Below the pieces are notes generated by a model. It did not search any database and had not been told where the DNA came from. It saw only the letters and a list, made by a program, of their open reading frames with translations. A program made the translations under genes and the position numbers. DNA of 64,000 nt from Streptomyces sp. ISL-94 (GTDB lineage: Bacteria; Actinomycetota; Actinomycetes; Streptomycetales; Streptomycetaceae). This document shows, in pieces, positions 55,073 through 64,000 of the stretch. The DNA is taken from assembly GCF_018614075.1 (NCBI RefSeq), contig NZ_JAGGOZ010000080.1, positions 35,040-99,039 on the forward strand, written 5' to 3'. How positions within the stretch are numbered: position 1 is the first letter of the stretch; each line of letters begins with the position of its first letter.

Positions 55073-56191
55073 ATGTACAAACTCTTCTTCAACCTGGTCT
55101 TCAAGCGCATGGACCCGGAGCAGGCCCACTACATGGCCTTCCGCTGGATCCGCCTCGCGGCCCGCACGCCCGTACTGCGCACCTTCATCGCCGCCTGGCT
55201 CGCCCCCCGCTACAAGGAGCTGCGCACCGAGGCGCTGGGCCTGCGCATGCACGGCCCCTTCGGGCTGGCCGCCGGCTTCGACAAGAACGCCGTCGCCATC
55301 GACGGCATGTCGATGCTCGGCTTCGACCACATCGAGATCGGCACGGTCACGGCCGAGGCGCAGCCGGGCAATCCCAAGAAGCGCCTCTTCCGCCTCGTCC
55401 CGGACCGCGCGCTGATCAACCGGATGGGCTTCAACAACGAGGGCTCGGCGGCCGTCGCGGAGCGGCTGGCGGCCCGCGAGGCGGTCTTCAGGACGGTGGT
55501 CGGCGTCAACATCGGCAAGACCAAGGTCGTGCCCGAGGACGAGGCGGTGGCGGACTACGTCGCCTCCACCGAGCGCCTGGCCCGCCACGCCGACTACCTC
55601 GTCGTGAACGTCTCCTCCCCGAACACCCCGGGACTGCGCAACCTCCAGGCGACGGAGTCGCTGCGCCCGCTGCTGACGGCGGTCCGCGAAGCCGCGGACC
55701 GCACGGTGACCGACCGCCGGGTCCCGCTCCTGGTCAAGATCGCCCCGGACCTCGCCGACGAGGACGTCGACGCGGTCGCGGACCTGGCGCTGGAGCTGGG
55801 CCTGGACGGCATCATCGCGACGAACACCACCATCGCGCGCGACGGCCTGGGGCTCCGCTCCGACCCGTCCCTCGTGAAGGAGACGGGCGGGCTGTCCGGC
55901 GCCCCCGTCAAGCAGCGCTCCCTGGAGGTCCTGCGCCGCCTGTACGCCCGTGTGGGGGACCGGCTGGTCCTCGTGGGTGTCGGGGGCATCGAGAACGCCG
56001 AGGACGCCTGGCAGCGGATCCTGGCCGGCGCCACGCTGATCCAGGGCTACAGCGCCTTCATCTACGAGGGCCCCTTCTACGCCCGCGCCATCCACAAGGG
56101 CCTGGCCGCGCGCCTGGCCGCCAGCCCGTACGCGACGCTCGCCGAAGCGGTGGGCGCCGAGACCGCCGAGACCCGAAAGGCCGCGCAGTGA
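55073..56191 (+). CDS. pyrD: Dihydroorotate dehydrogenase (quinone), class 2
   Basis: A 372-residue FMN enzyme of the membrane-associated class 2. The N-terminal amphipathic extension (MYKLFFNLVFKRMDPEQAHYMAFRWIRLAAR) is the quinone tunnel. The barrel follows with FGLAAGFDKNAVAIDGM, NRMGFNNEG, catalytic Ser in NVSSPNTPGLRNLQ, IIATNTTIARDGL and GGIENAEDAWQRILAGATLIQGYSAFIYEGP. The ATG at 55073 has GGAGGAG upstream. It overlaps pyrF by GTGA. Confidence 0.95.
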   Translation: MYKLFFNLVFKRMDPEQAHYMAFRWIRLAARTPVLRTFIAAWLAPRYKELRTEALGLRMHGPFGLAAGFDKNAVAIDGMSMLGFDHIEIGTVTAEAQPGNPKKRLFRLVPDRALINRMGFNNEGSAAVAERLAAREAVFRTVVGVNIGKTKVVPEDEAVADYVASTERLARHADYLVVNVSSPNTPGLRNLQATESLRPLLTAVREAADRTVTDRRVPLLVKIAPDLADEDVDAVADLALELGLDGIIATNTTIARDGLGLRSDPSLVKETGGLSGAPVKQRSLEVLRRLYARVGDRLVLVGVGGIENAEDAWQRILAGATLIQGYSAFIYEGPFYARAIHKGLAARLAASPYATLAEAVGAETAETRKAAQ

Positions 56192-57027
56192 CCGTGACCC
56201 CCTTTGGCACCCGCCTCCGCGAGGCGATGGACTCCCGCGGCCCGCTGTGCGTGGGCATCGACCCGCACGCCGCCCTGCTGGCGCAGTGGGGCCTGAGCGA
56301 CGACATCGCGGGCCTGGAGCGCTTCTCCCGTACGGTCGTCGAGGCGCTGGCGGAGTCGGTGGCGGTCTTCAAGCCGCAGGCGGCCTTCTTCGAGCGGTTC
56401 GGCTCGCGGGGCATCGCGGTGCTGGAGCAGACGGTGGCGGACGCGCGGGCGGCGGGCGCGCTGGTCGTGATGGACGCGAAGCGGGGTGACATCGGCTCGA
56501 CGATGGCGGCGTACGCCGAGACCTTCCTCTCGCCGTCCTCCCCGCTCTTCTCGGACGCGCTGACGGTTTCCCCGTACCTGGGCTACGGCTCGCTGAAGCC
56601 GGCGGTCGACCTGGCGCGGGAGTCGGGTGCGGGTCTGTTCGTGCTGGCCCTCACCTCGAACCCGGAGGGTGCGGAGGTCCAGCGGGCGGTCCGTGAGGAC
56701 GGCCGGTCGATCGGCGCGACGATGCTGGCCCACTTGGCGGCGGAGAACCAGGGCGCCAGCCCGATGGGCTCCTTCGGAGCGGTGGTCGGCGCCACGCTGG
56801 GCGACCTGTCCTCCTTCGACCTGGACATCAACGGCCCGCTGCTCGCCCCGGGCATCGGCGCCCAGGGCGCGACGGCGGCCGACCTGCCGGCGGTCTTCGG
56901 CAAGGCGGTGCGCAACGTGGTCCCGAACGTGTCGCGCGGCGTCCTGAAGCACGGCCCGGACGTCTCGGCCCTCCGCGCGAGCGCGGCCGCCTTCGCGCAG
57001 GAGATCCGCGAGGCCGTCTCCGCATAG
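56188..57027 (+). CDS. pyrF: Orotidine 5'-phosphate decarboxylase, type 2
   Basis: A 279-residue OMP decarboxylase of the longer type 2 subfamily found in actinobacteria. LCVGIDPHAALLAQWGL is at the N-terminus, the catalytic charged cluster is in VVMDAKRGDIGSTMAAYAE, and the phosphate end has GIGAQGATAADL. It makes UMP, the last step of the pathway encoded from 46953 onward. GTG at 56188 overlaps pyrD. Confidence 0.96.
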   Translation: MTVTPFGTRLREAMDSRGPLCVGIDPHAALLAQWGLSDDIAGLERFSRTVVEALAESVAVFKPQAAFFERFGSRGIAVLEQTVADARAAGALVVMDAKRGDIGSTMAAYAETFLSPSSPLFSDALTVSPYLGYGSLKPAVDLARESGAGLFVLALTSNPEGAEVQRAVREDGRSIGATMLAHLAAENQGASPMGSFGAVVGATLGDLSSFDLDINGPLLAPGIGAQGATAADLPAVFGKAVRNVVPNVSRGVLKHGPDVSALRASAAAFAQEIREAVSA

Positions 57028-57438
57028 CCGGACCCCGGGCGCAGCCCCGACTGCCTGCCCGGCCATGCCAAGCTCGCGGCCGAGGTGATCCGCGTCACGG
57101 CCCTCGGCGCCGCGCACCACGCGGGAGCGGCCACCGCACACCGATTCGGTGCGTTCAAGGACCCCCGCCGGACACGCACATCGCACGGCCTGACGAAATT
57201 CGAACGTCTTTCACCGGACAAAACAGGGGTACTTTGTCCGTGATGTACGTTTCAGTGGAGGCTGACCAGGACTTTTCGTCCGTTCTCGCTGACTGGAGCG
57301 GCCATGGCCGCTAGTCTCCGACCAGAGTGAACGCGCAGCGAACGAGTTCCATCGCTGTTCGGGAGCTCGCCTGGTGTGGTGCCTTTGGGTTCCCCACCGG
57401 TCCGTATCCGACAGTTCGACATCCGAGGTGACGTAGGC
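57028..57438 (+). promoter_or_regulatory. 411-nt leader and promoter region of sIHF
   Basis: No gene is visible. The distal half (57028-57215) is featureless apart from short open frames. At 57216-57239 there is an inverted repeat GGACAAA-N10-TTTGTCC in a locally AT-richer patch. A TAGTCT -10-like hexamer lies at 57313 and probably starts a leader of over 100 nt for the sIHF gene. The inverted repeat lies about 75 nt upstream of that hexamer, a plausible operator position. Confidence 0.4.
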
Positions 57439-57762
57439 GTGGCTCTTCCGCCCCTTACCCCTGAACAGCGCGCAGCCGCGCTCGAAAAGGCCGCCGCGGC
57501 TCGCCGGGAGCGGGCCGAGGTGAAGAATCGACTCAAGCACTCCGGCGCCTCGCTCCAAGAGGTCATCAAGACAGGCCAGGAGAACGACGTCATCGGCAAG
57601 ATGAAGGTCTCCGCCCTACTGGAGTCCCTGCCTGGCGTGGGCAAGGTGCGCGCCAAGCAGATCATGGAGCGCCTCGGCATCTCCGAATCCCGGCGTGTCC
57701 GAGGTCTCGGCTCCAACCAGATCGCCTCTCTGGAGCGTGAGTTCGGCACTCCCGCCGGCTGA
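57439..57762 (+). CDS. Streptomyces integration host factor sIHF
   Basis: A 107-residue actinobacterial nucleoid-associated protein. An N-terminal long helix (LPPLTPEQRAAALEKAAAARRERAEVKNRLK) is followed by a helix-two-turns-helix-like core with LLESLPGVGKVRAKQIMERLGI and RRVRGLGSNQIASLEREF, which contacts DNA. It influences supercoiling, nucleoid compaction, sporulation and antibiotic production in S. coelicolor. The GTG at 57439 has GAGGTGA upstream and gives the known protein length. An upstream in-frame ATG (57376) would add 21 residues not found in the family. Confidence 0.95.
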   Translation: MALPPLTPEQRAAALEKAAAARRERAEVKNRLKHSGASLQEVIKTGQENDVIGKMKVSALLESLPGVGKVRAKQIMERLGISESRRVRGLGSNQIASLEREFGTPAG

Positions 57763-57811
57763 CGCGCCGGCTCACGTGCTTCCGGCGTTCTCAGGCAGTC
57801 CCGGGAACCTG

Positions 57812-57817
57812 GATAAT
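57812..57817 (+). promoter_or_regulatory. -10 element for leaderless gmk
   Basis: GATAAT matches TATAAT at 5 of 6 positions and ends 6 nt before the gmk ATG at 57824. No Shine-Dalgarno sequence lies before that ATG. Transcription therefore probably begins at the A of the start codon. Confidence 0.5.
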
Positions 57818-57823
57818 CGCTTT

Positions 57824-58387
57824 ATGGCAGCAGAGGTTCGTCCGCGGCTGACCGTGCTCTCCGGCCCCTCGGGGGTCGGCAAGAGCACGGTCGTCGCGCA
57901 TATGCGCAAGGTCCACCCCGAGGTCTGGCTCTCGGTGTCGGCCACCACCCGCAAGCCGCGGCCCGGTGAGCGACACGGAGTCCAGTACTTCTTCGTCAAC
58001 GACGACGAGTTCGACAAGCTGATCGCCAACGGCGAGCTGCTGGAGTGGGCCGAGTTCGCGGGCAACCGCTACGGCACACCACGCGGCGCGGTGCTGGAAC
58101 GCCTCGAAAACGGCGAGCCGGTACTGCTGGAGATCGACCTCCAGGGCGCACGGCTCGTACGCGAGTCCATGCCCGACGCCCAGCTGGTCTTCCTGGCCCC
58201 GCCGAGCTGGGACGAGCTGGTCCGCCGGCTGACCGGCCGGGGCACCGAATCGGCCGAGGTCATCGAGCGCCGCCTGGCGACCGCCAAGATCGAGCTCGCT
58301 GCCGAATCCGAGTTCAACACCACCCTGGTCAACACCTCCGTCGAGGATGTGGCGCGCGAGCTGCTAGCCTTGATGGAAGTTGTCTGA
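57824..58387 (+). CDS. gmk: Guanylate kinase
   Basis: A 187-residue kinase converting GMP to GDP. The P-loop is LSGPSGVGKSTVV. The GMP-binding domain is VSATTRKPRPGERHGVQYFFV and ELLEWAEFAGNRYGTPRGAV. EIDLQGARLVRE and the lid RLTGRGTESAEVIERRL complete it. The ATG at 57824 is placed exactly before the conserved core and has no ribosome site. A -10 six nt upstream indicates a leaderless mRNA. The sIHF-gmk-rpoZ-coaBC-metK order is the standard Streptomyces one. Confidence 0.95.
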   Translation: MAAEVRPRLTVLSGPSGVGKSTVVAHMRKVHPEVWLSVSATTRKPRPGERHGVQYFFVNDDEFDKLIANGELLEWAEFAGNRYGTPRGAVLERLENGEPVLLEIDLQGARLVRESMPDAQLVFLAPPSWDELVRRLTGRGTESAEVIERRLATAKIELAAESEFNTTLVNTSVEDVARELLALMEVV

Positions 58388-58451
58388 TCGTTGATCGATC
58401 GTTCCGATTTGATCAATGCCTGATCTTTCACCCATCTTCGGAAGGTAGAGC

Positions 58452-58724
58452 GTGTCCTCTTCCATCACTGCGCCCGAGGGCATCATCAACCCGCCGATCG
58501 ACGAGCTGCTCGAGGCCACGGACTCGAAGTACAGCCTCGTGATCTACGCGGCCAAGCGCGCGCGTCAGATCAACGCGTACTACTCCCAGCTCGGCGAGGG
58601 CCTGCTGGAGTACGTCGGCCCGCTGGTGGACACCCACGTCCACGAGAAGCCGCTTTCGATCGCGCTGCGCGAGATCAACGCGGGTCTGCTGACCTCCGAG
58701 GCCATCGAGGCCCCGGCTCAGTAA
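58452..58724 (+). CDS. rpoZ: RNA polymerase omega subunit
   Basis: A 90-residue omega subunit. GIINPPIDELLEATDSKYSLVIYAAKRARQINAYYSQL contains the conserved region that folds against the beta-prime C-terminus, and KPLSIALREINAGLL is the distal helix. It assists RNA polymerase assembly. The start is GTG at 58452 with GGAAGG upstream. A strong terminator follows. Confidence 0.97.
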   Translation: MSSSITAPEGIINPPIDELLEATDSKYSLVIYAAKRARQINAYYSQLGEGLLEYVGPLVDTHVHEKPLSIALREINAGLLTSEAIEAPAQ

Positions 58725-58742
58725 GGCACGGTAATTCCTTTC

Positions 58743-58779
58743 ACCACAGGCCCGGCAGAACATCTGCCGGGCCTGTGGT
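58743..58779 (+). terminator. Terminator after rpoZ
   Basis: A perfect 16-bp stem ACCACAGGCCCGGCAG / CTGCCGGGCCTGTGGT with a 5-nt loop is followed by GTGTGTC. Confidence 0.9.
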
Positions 58780-58842
58780 GTGTCATGGGTAGGTACGACG
58801 GATGTGCGGATGCGCGGATGTGCCGAAGAAGGGGAGTGCGTG

Positions 58843-60057
58843 GTGGGTAAGCCGAAGGTCGTGCTGGGGGTCAGCGGCGGGATCGCCGCCTACAAGGCGT
58901 GCGAGCTGCTGCGCCGGCTGACCGAGTCCGGGCACGAGGTACGGGTGGTGCCGACGGCCGCGTCGCTCCAGTTCGTCGGCGAGGCCACCTGGGCCGCCCT
59001 GTCCGGGAACCCGGCCTCCACCGAGGTGTGGGAGACCGTCCACGAGGTGCCCCACGTACGCATCGGGCAGGCGGCCGACCTCGTCGTCGTCGCCCCGGCC
59101 ACCGCCGACATGCTGGCCAAGGCCGCCCACGGGCTGGCCGACGACCTGCTCACGAACACCCTGCTCACCGCACGCTGTCCGGTGGTCTTCGCCCCCGCCA
59201 TGCACACCGAGATGTGGGAGCACCCCGCCACCCAGGAGAACGTGGCCACCCTGCGACGGCGCGGAGCCGTCGTCATCGAGCCCGCGGTGGGCCGGCTCAC
59301 CGGCAAGGACACCGGCAAGGGGCGGCTGCCCGACCCCGAGGAGATCTACGAGGTGTGCCGCAGGGTCCTGGCGCGCGGGGTGGCCGAGCCGGACCTCGTC
59401 GGGCGGCACGTGGTGATCAGCGCCGGCGGCACGCGCGAGCCCCTGGACCCGGTCCGCTTCCTGGGCAACCGCTCCTCGGGCAAGCAGGGCTACGCGCTCG
59501 CCCGTACGGCCGTCGCGCGCGGGGCCCGGGTCACCCTCGTGGCGGCCAACACCGCGCCGGCCGACCCGGCCGGCGTGGACGTCGTACGCGTGGGGACGGC
59601 CGTACAGCTGCGGGAGGCCGTGCTCAAGGCGGCCGCGGACGCCGACGCCGTGGTGATGGCGGCGGCCGTGGCCGACTTCCGGCCCGCCGAGTACGCGGGC
59701 GGCAAGATCAAGAAGAAGGACGGTCAGGAGCCCGCCCCGGTCGTCCTCGTCCGCAACCCCGACGTCCTCGCGGAGATCTCGGCCGACCGGGCCCGCGAGG
59801 GGCAGGTCGTGGTCGGATTCGCCGCCGAGACCGACGACGTCCTGGCCAACGGCCGCGCCAAGCTCCGGCGCAAGGGATGTGATCTTCTCGTCGTCAACGA
59901 GGTCGGCGAGGCCAAGACCTTCGGTTCCGAGGAGAACGAGGCCGTCATCCTCGCGTCAGACGGGTCTGAGACCCAGGTCCCCCATGGTCCGAAGGAGTCG
60001 TTGGCGGACGTCATTTGGGATCACGTGGCCCCCCGACTGCCCGCGCGACGCGCCTGA
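58843..60057 (+). CDS. coaBC: Bifunctional phosphopantothenoylcysteine decarboxylase / phosphopantothenate-cysteine ligase
   Basis: A 404-residue fusion. The FMN-dependent CoaC half (~1-190) has GVSGGIAAYKACELLRRL, the catalytic His in HVRIGQAADLVVVAPATADMLAK, and APAMHTEMWEHPATQENV. The CoaB ligase half (~190-404) has ISAGGTREPLDPVRFLGNRSSGKQGYALA and VMAAAVADFRPAEYAGGKIKK. It catalyses two steps of coenzyme A synthesis. Tandem GTG codons occur at 58840 and 58843. The second has better spacing to GGGGAG. The start lies shortly after the rpoZ terminator. Confidence 0.95.
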   Translation: MGKPKVVLGVSGGIAAYKACELLRRLTESGHEVRVVPTAASLQFVGEATWAALSGNPASTEVWETVHEVPHVRIGQAADLVVVAPATADMLAKAAHGLADDLLTNTLLTARCPVVFAPAMHTEMWEHPATQENVATLRRRGAVVIEPAVGRLTGKDTGKGRLPDPEEIYEVCRRVLARGVAEPDLVGRHVVISAGGTREPLDPVRFLGNRSSGKQGYALARTAVARGARVTLVAANTAPADPAGVDVVRVGTAVQLREAVLKAAADADAVVMAAAVADFRPAEYAGGKIKKKDGQEPAPVVLVRNPDVLAEISADRAREGQVVVGFAAETDDVLANGRAKLRRKGCDLLVVNEVGEAKTFGSEENEAVILASDGSETQVPHGPKESLADVIWDHVAPRLPARRA

Positions 60058-60253
60058 CCCGGATCCCTTCTCATGGTCACTTCCGTAGGCCAGAATGAGG
60101 TGCCGCAGGTCACACCTGATTCACAGGGCGAGACGGGTGGTCCGGCGAACGGTGGCGACCGATAAACTGCACTCGGAACGTGATCGGGCGCAGCCTCCGG
60201 TGTGGTTCCGCCAAATGATCAGCCAGCAGCCGCTGCAACCCCCAGGGAGCGTT

Positions 60254-61462
<1,209 letters not shown>

Positions 61463-61478
61463 GCACCACCGCCTGAGA

Positions 61479-61512
61479 CGAACGGCCCCGGACCTCGGTC
61501 CGGGGCCGTTCG
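61479..61512 (+). terminator. Terminator after metK
   Basis: A perfect 16-bp stem CGAACGGCCCCGGACC / GGTCCGGGGCCGTTCG with a two-base loop TC lies 16 nt past the metK stop. Beyond it, 61513-61737 holds no gene that I can support. Confidence 0.9.
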
Positions 61513-61737
61513 CGCGCCTGCCGCCCGTCCGCCATCCGCCGTCCGCCGCCCGCGAGAATGCCGGTGCGCCGCACGCAGGCCGCGGCTACGCTGACGCAGC
61601 CTCCCGGTGCGAAGGCGACGGATACATCTGGAGCGGGTGGGTCGTCCCCGTGTCGAAGGAACCCCACCGCCGCCGATGAAGACCTCGGGAGCGCCGCCGG
61701 GCCCGTCCGCTGTCGGTGGGGTTTGTAAGAATGCGGT

Positions 61738-63870
61738 GTGAGCAGTGCGAACGAGTCCGAACAGCGGGGCGGGGACGGCAGTCCCGGCGGCCCGCCGGAA
61801 CAGCTCGCCCTGATCCGGGAGATGGTCGCCGAGGCGAAGGCCAAGGCGCCCAAGGCGAAGCCCCGCACCTGGCGCGGGGCCGCCGTCGCCGAGGAGCTGC
61901 CCGTCGCCCGCGTCCTCGTGAACAAGGGCGTACTCCACCTCGACCGGCTCTTCGACTACGCGGTTCCCGCCGAGCTCTCCGAGTCCGCCCAGCCGGGCGT
62001 CCGCGTCCGCGTCCGCTTCGGGGCGGGCTCCCACCGTGTGCACGGCGGCCGCCGCGAGGGCGGCGGGCTCATCGACGGCTTCATCGTCGAGCGCCGCGCC
62101 GAATCCGACTACAACGGAGCCCTCGCCGCCCTCGCCCAGGTCGTCTCGCCCGAGGTGGTCCTCGGCCCCCGCATGCTGGCCCTCGCCCGGGCCGTCGCCG
62201 ACCGGTACGCCGGCAGCCTGGCCGACGTGCTCCAGCTCGCCCTGCCCCCGCGCAATGCCCGCGCCGAGGCCCAGCCCTCGCCCGAGCCGCTGCCCCCGCC
62301 GGCCGCGCCCGAGCCCGGCGGCTGGGAACGGTACGGCGCCGGCCCCGCCTTCCTCCGCGCCCTGGCCGGCGGCGGCACCCCGCGCGCCGTCTGGACCGCC
62401 CTGCCCGGGCCCGGCTGGGCCGACGAACTCGCCCGCGCCATGGCCGCCACCCTCGCCTCCGGACGCGGGGCCCTCGCCGTCGTCCCCGACGGACGGACCG
62501 CCGGCCGCGTCGACGCCGCGCTCACCGCCCTGCTTGGCGAGGGGCGGCACGCGCTGCTCACGGCCGAATCGGGCCCCGAGAAGCGCTACCGCCAGTGGCT
62601 GGCCGTGAGCCGGGGCTCCGTGCGCGCCGTCGTCGGCACGAGGGCCGCGATGTTCGCCCCCGTCCGCGACCTCGGGCTGGTCGCCATCTGGGACGACGGC
62701 GACTCCAGCCACAGCGACGACCACGCCCCCTTCCCGCACGTCCGCGAGGTCCTGGAACTGCGCGCGGTCAGCGACAGCTGCGCCTTCCTCGCCGGGAGCA
62801 CGAGCTGCACCGTCGAGGCCGCCCAGCTGGTCGAGTCCGGCTGGGCGCGGCCGCTGGTCGCGAGCCGCGAGACGGTCCGGGAGTGCGCCCCCCGGATCCG
62901 TACGGTGGGCGACGAGCTGCTGGCCCGCGACGAGGCGGCCCGCGCCGCGCGACTGCCGAGCCTGGCGTGGGAGACCGTACGGGAGGGCCTGAAGACCGGG
63001 CCGGTCTTGGTGCAGGTGCCGCGGCGCGGCTACGTGCCCCGGCTGGCGTGCGAGCAGTGCCGGACGCCGGCCCGCTGCACGGTCTGCGCCGGGCCGCTGG
63101 AGGCCCCTGACGCGAGGGACCTCCAATGCGGGTGGTGCGGGCGGGCCGAGCCGGCCTGGCACTGCGAGGAGTGCGGGTCCTTCCGGCTGCGGGCCCGGGT
63201 GGTCGGCGCGCGGCGGACCGCCGAGGAGCTGGGGCGGGCCTTCCCGGCCGTGCCCGTACGGACCTCCGGGCGCGACCACGTCCTGGACGAGGTGCCGGAC
63301 CGGCCGGCGCTGGTGGTGTGCACCCCCGGGGCCGAGCCGGTCGCGGCGGGCGCCGGGTACGCGGCGGCGCTGCTCCTTGACGGCTGGGCGATGCTGACCC
63401 GGCCCGACCTGCGGGCGGGCGAGGACGCGCTGCGGCGCTGGATCGGGGCCGCCTCGCTGGTACGGGGGGACGGGCAGGTCGTGGTGGTCGCCGAGCCGAC
63501 GCTGCGGCCGGTCCAGGCGCTGGTGCGGTGGGACCCCGTCGGGCATGCGGTCCGGGAGCTCGCGGAGCGGGCCCAGCTCGGCTTCCCGCCGGTGTCCCGG
63601 ATGGCGGCCGTGGCCGGGCGGGGCGAGGCCGTCGAGGCCTTCCTGGCCGGAGCGGGGCTGCCGCCGGACGCGGAGATCCTGGGCCCGGTGCCGATGCCCG
63701 GGCGGCGGGGTGAGGGCTCCCCGGGGGAGCGGGCGCTGGTCCGTGTCCCACCGGGCAGTGGCGCCGCGCTGGCGGCCGCGCTGAAGGCGGCGCAGGCCGC
63801 TCGGCTGGCGCGGGGGGTTCCGGCGTCGGAGGCGGTCCGGGTCCGGATCGACCCGCCGGACATCGGCTGA
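61738..63870 (+). CDS. priA: PriA-like primosomal protein N' lacking helicase motifs
   Basis: A 710-residue actinobacterial PriA homologue. A disordered N-terminus leads to the 3' DNA-binding domain (VARVLVNKGVLHLDRLFDYAVP). A RecA-like region follows in which Walker A is replaced by PGPGWADEL and the DEEH box by WDDGDSSHSDDHAP. An eight-cysteine zinc region is intact (CEQCRTPARCTVC ... CGWCGRAEPAWHCEECGS), and the C-terminal domain is complete. Without the ATPase motifs it is unlikely to unwind DNA and may only load the replicative helicase at restarting forks. The GTG at 61738 has no clear ribosome site. The family annotation in actinobacteria is 'probable primosomal protein N''. Confidence 0.93.
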   Translation: MSSANESEQRGGDGSPGGPPEQLALIREMVAEAKAKAPKAKPRTWRGAAVAEELPVARVLVNKGVLHLDRLFDYAVPAELSESAQPGVRVRVRFGAGSHRVHGGRREGGGLIDGFIVERRAESDYNGALAALAQVVSPEVVLGPRMLALARAVADRYAGSLADVLQLALPPRNARAEAQPSPEPLPPPAAPEPGGWERYGAGPAFLRALAGGGTPRAVWTALPGPGWADELARAMAATLASGRGALAVVPDGRTAGRVDAALTALLGEGRHALLTAESGPEKRYRQWLAVSRGSVRAVVGTRAAMFAPVRDLGLVAIWDDGDSSHSDDHAPFPHVREVLELRAVSDSCAFLAGSTSCTVEAAQLVESGWARPLVASRETVRECAPRIRTVGDELLARDEAARAARLPSLAWETVREGLKTGPVLVQVPRRGYVPRLACEQCRTPARCTVCAGPLEAPDARDLQCGWCGRAEPAWHCEECGSFRLRARVVGARRTAEELGRAFPAVPVRTSGRDHVLDEVPDRPALVVCTPGAEPVAAGAGYAAALLLDGWAMLTRPDLRAGEDALRRWIGAASLVRGDGQVVVVAEPTLRPVQALVRWDPVGHAVRELAERAQLGFPPVSRMAAVAGRGEAVEAFLAGAGLPPDAEILGPVPMPGRRGEGSPGERALVRVPPGSGAALAAALKAAQAARLARGVPASEAVRVRIDPPDIG

Positions 63871-63961
63871 GCCGGCCGCCTGCGGCGAAGCCCCGGGGTC
63901 GGCACGCGGCACCGCCGTTCACCGCTGCGCGGGACCTCCCCCACCCCGCCCCTTCCCGAAA

Positions 63962-63980
63962 CCGGGGCTTGCGACCCCGG
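63962..63980. terminator. Possible small hairpin near the window end
   Basis: CCGGGG and CCCCGG flank a 7-nt loop. The region 63871-64000 shows no gene, so this may terminate priA or a convergent gene beyond the window. Weak evidence. Confidence 0.3.
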
Positions 63981-64000
63981 CCCCGTTACCTTTTTCGTGG

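Noticed and set aside
57044..57215. Protein-like translation (GHAKLAAEVIRV...) downstream of pyrF
   Set aside because: A short patch without start, ribosome site or stop in register. It may be an eroded fragment but cannot be supported.
60058..60253. Possible SAM riboswitch before metK
   Set aside because: None of the SAM-I/SAM-IV core sequences (for example the conserved GGCTGCAA or GAGTGCCA-type segments) could be found in order.

Overview
The window is a piece of a Streptomyces (or very close actinomycete) chromosome. The evidence is the very high G+C content, with third codon positions almost always G or C. Many starts are GTG or TTG. Several genes are diagnostic of the genus: bldD, the small integration host factor sIHF, phosphatidylinositol-mannoside genes and a helicase-motif-less PriA. 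From memory, the gene order matches the SCO1475-SCO1529 core region of S. coelicolor, read in the same relative order. No tRNA, rRNA, CRISPR array, phage or intact insertion sequence was seen.

Layout. 1-3683 (minus): the 3' part of a membrane protein gene and an EF-G-like GTPase. 3934-6700 (plus): the start of phosphatidylinositol mannoside synthesis (PIP synthase, acyltransferase, PimA). 6842-9304: a possible small ORF, a LemA-like protein and the PLP synthase pair pdxST. 9362-13059: yebC-ruvCAB, with an array of interspersed repeats between ruvA and ruvB. 13224-19940: yajC-secD-secF-apt-relA. 19984-22898: an accessory three-gene module (Ser/Thr kinase with TPR-like tail, EACC1-type protein, caspase-fold protease with TPR-like tail) directly behind relA. 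23081-25287 (minus): a DUF349 protein and a membrane-anchored cyclophilin. 25441-29642: MBL hydrolase, hisS, VKOR and rarA. 29688-31245: an iron-box-flanked DUF2470 gene divergent from rpsD. 31370-32075: a decayed AfsR/LuxR-type ATPase pseudogene. 32251-38799: two small membrane or accessory genes, alaS, ruvX, mltG and aroE. 38834-42410: a small membrane protein and the shikimate genes aroC-aroK-aroB-aroQ. 42515-45985: a P-loop protein, a 420-bp inverted-repeat element, a degenerate aminopeptidase P homologue, efp and nusB. 46180-46680 (minus): bldD. 46953-57027: the pyrimidine cluster pyrR-pyrB-pyrC-orf-carA-carB-pyrD-pyrF. 57439-63870: sIHF, gmk, rpoZ, coaBC, metK and priA.

How the genes work together. 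Most are housekeeping genes in tightly packed, often translationally coupled operons with 1-8 nt stop/start overlaps. They cover UMP synthesis, chorismate synthesis, Holliday junction processing, Sec export, stringent response and purine salvage, translation, and envelope lipids. Regulatory signals visible in the sequence include a DmdR/DtxR-type iron box, a PyrR RNA-binding motif in the pyr leader and a candidate BldD operator. There are also probable leaderless starts and many long GC-rich terminator hairpins.

The most interesting accessory content is the kinase-EACC1-caspase module. It looks like a compact counter-invader or programmed-death system of the EACC1 conflict-system class, here with a protein kinase in place of the usual STAND/ATPase sensor. 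Other points worth a second look are the active-site-less M24 protein next to efp, the inverted-repeat element at 43308-43729, the tandem repeat array at 11509-11903, and three copies of a short palindrome placed at the 5' ends of pdxT, relA and aroC.
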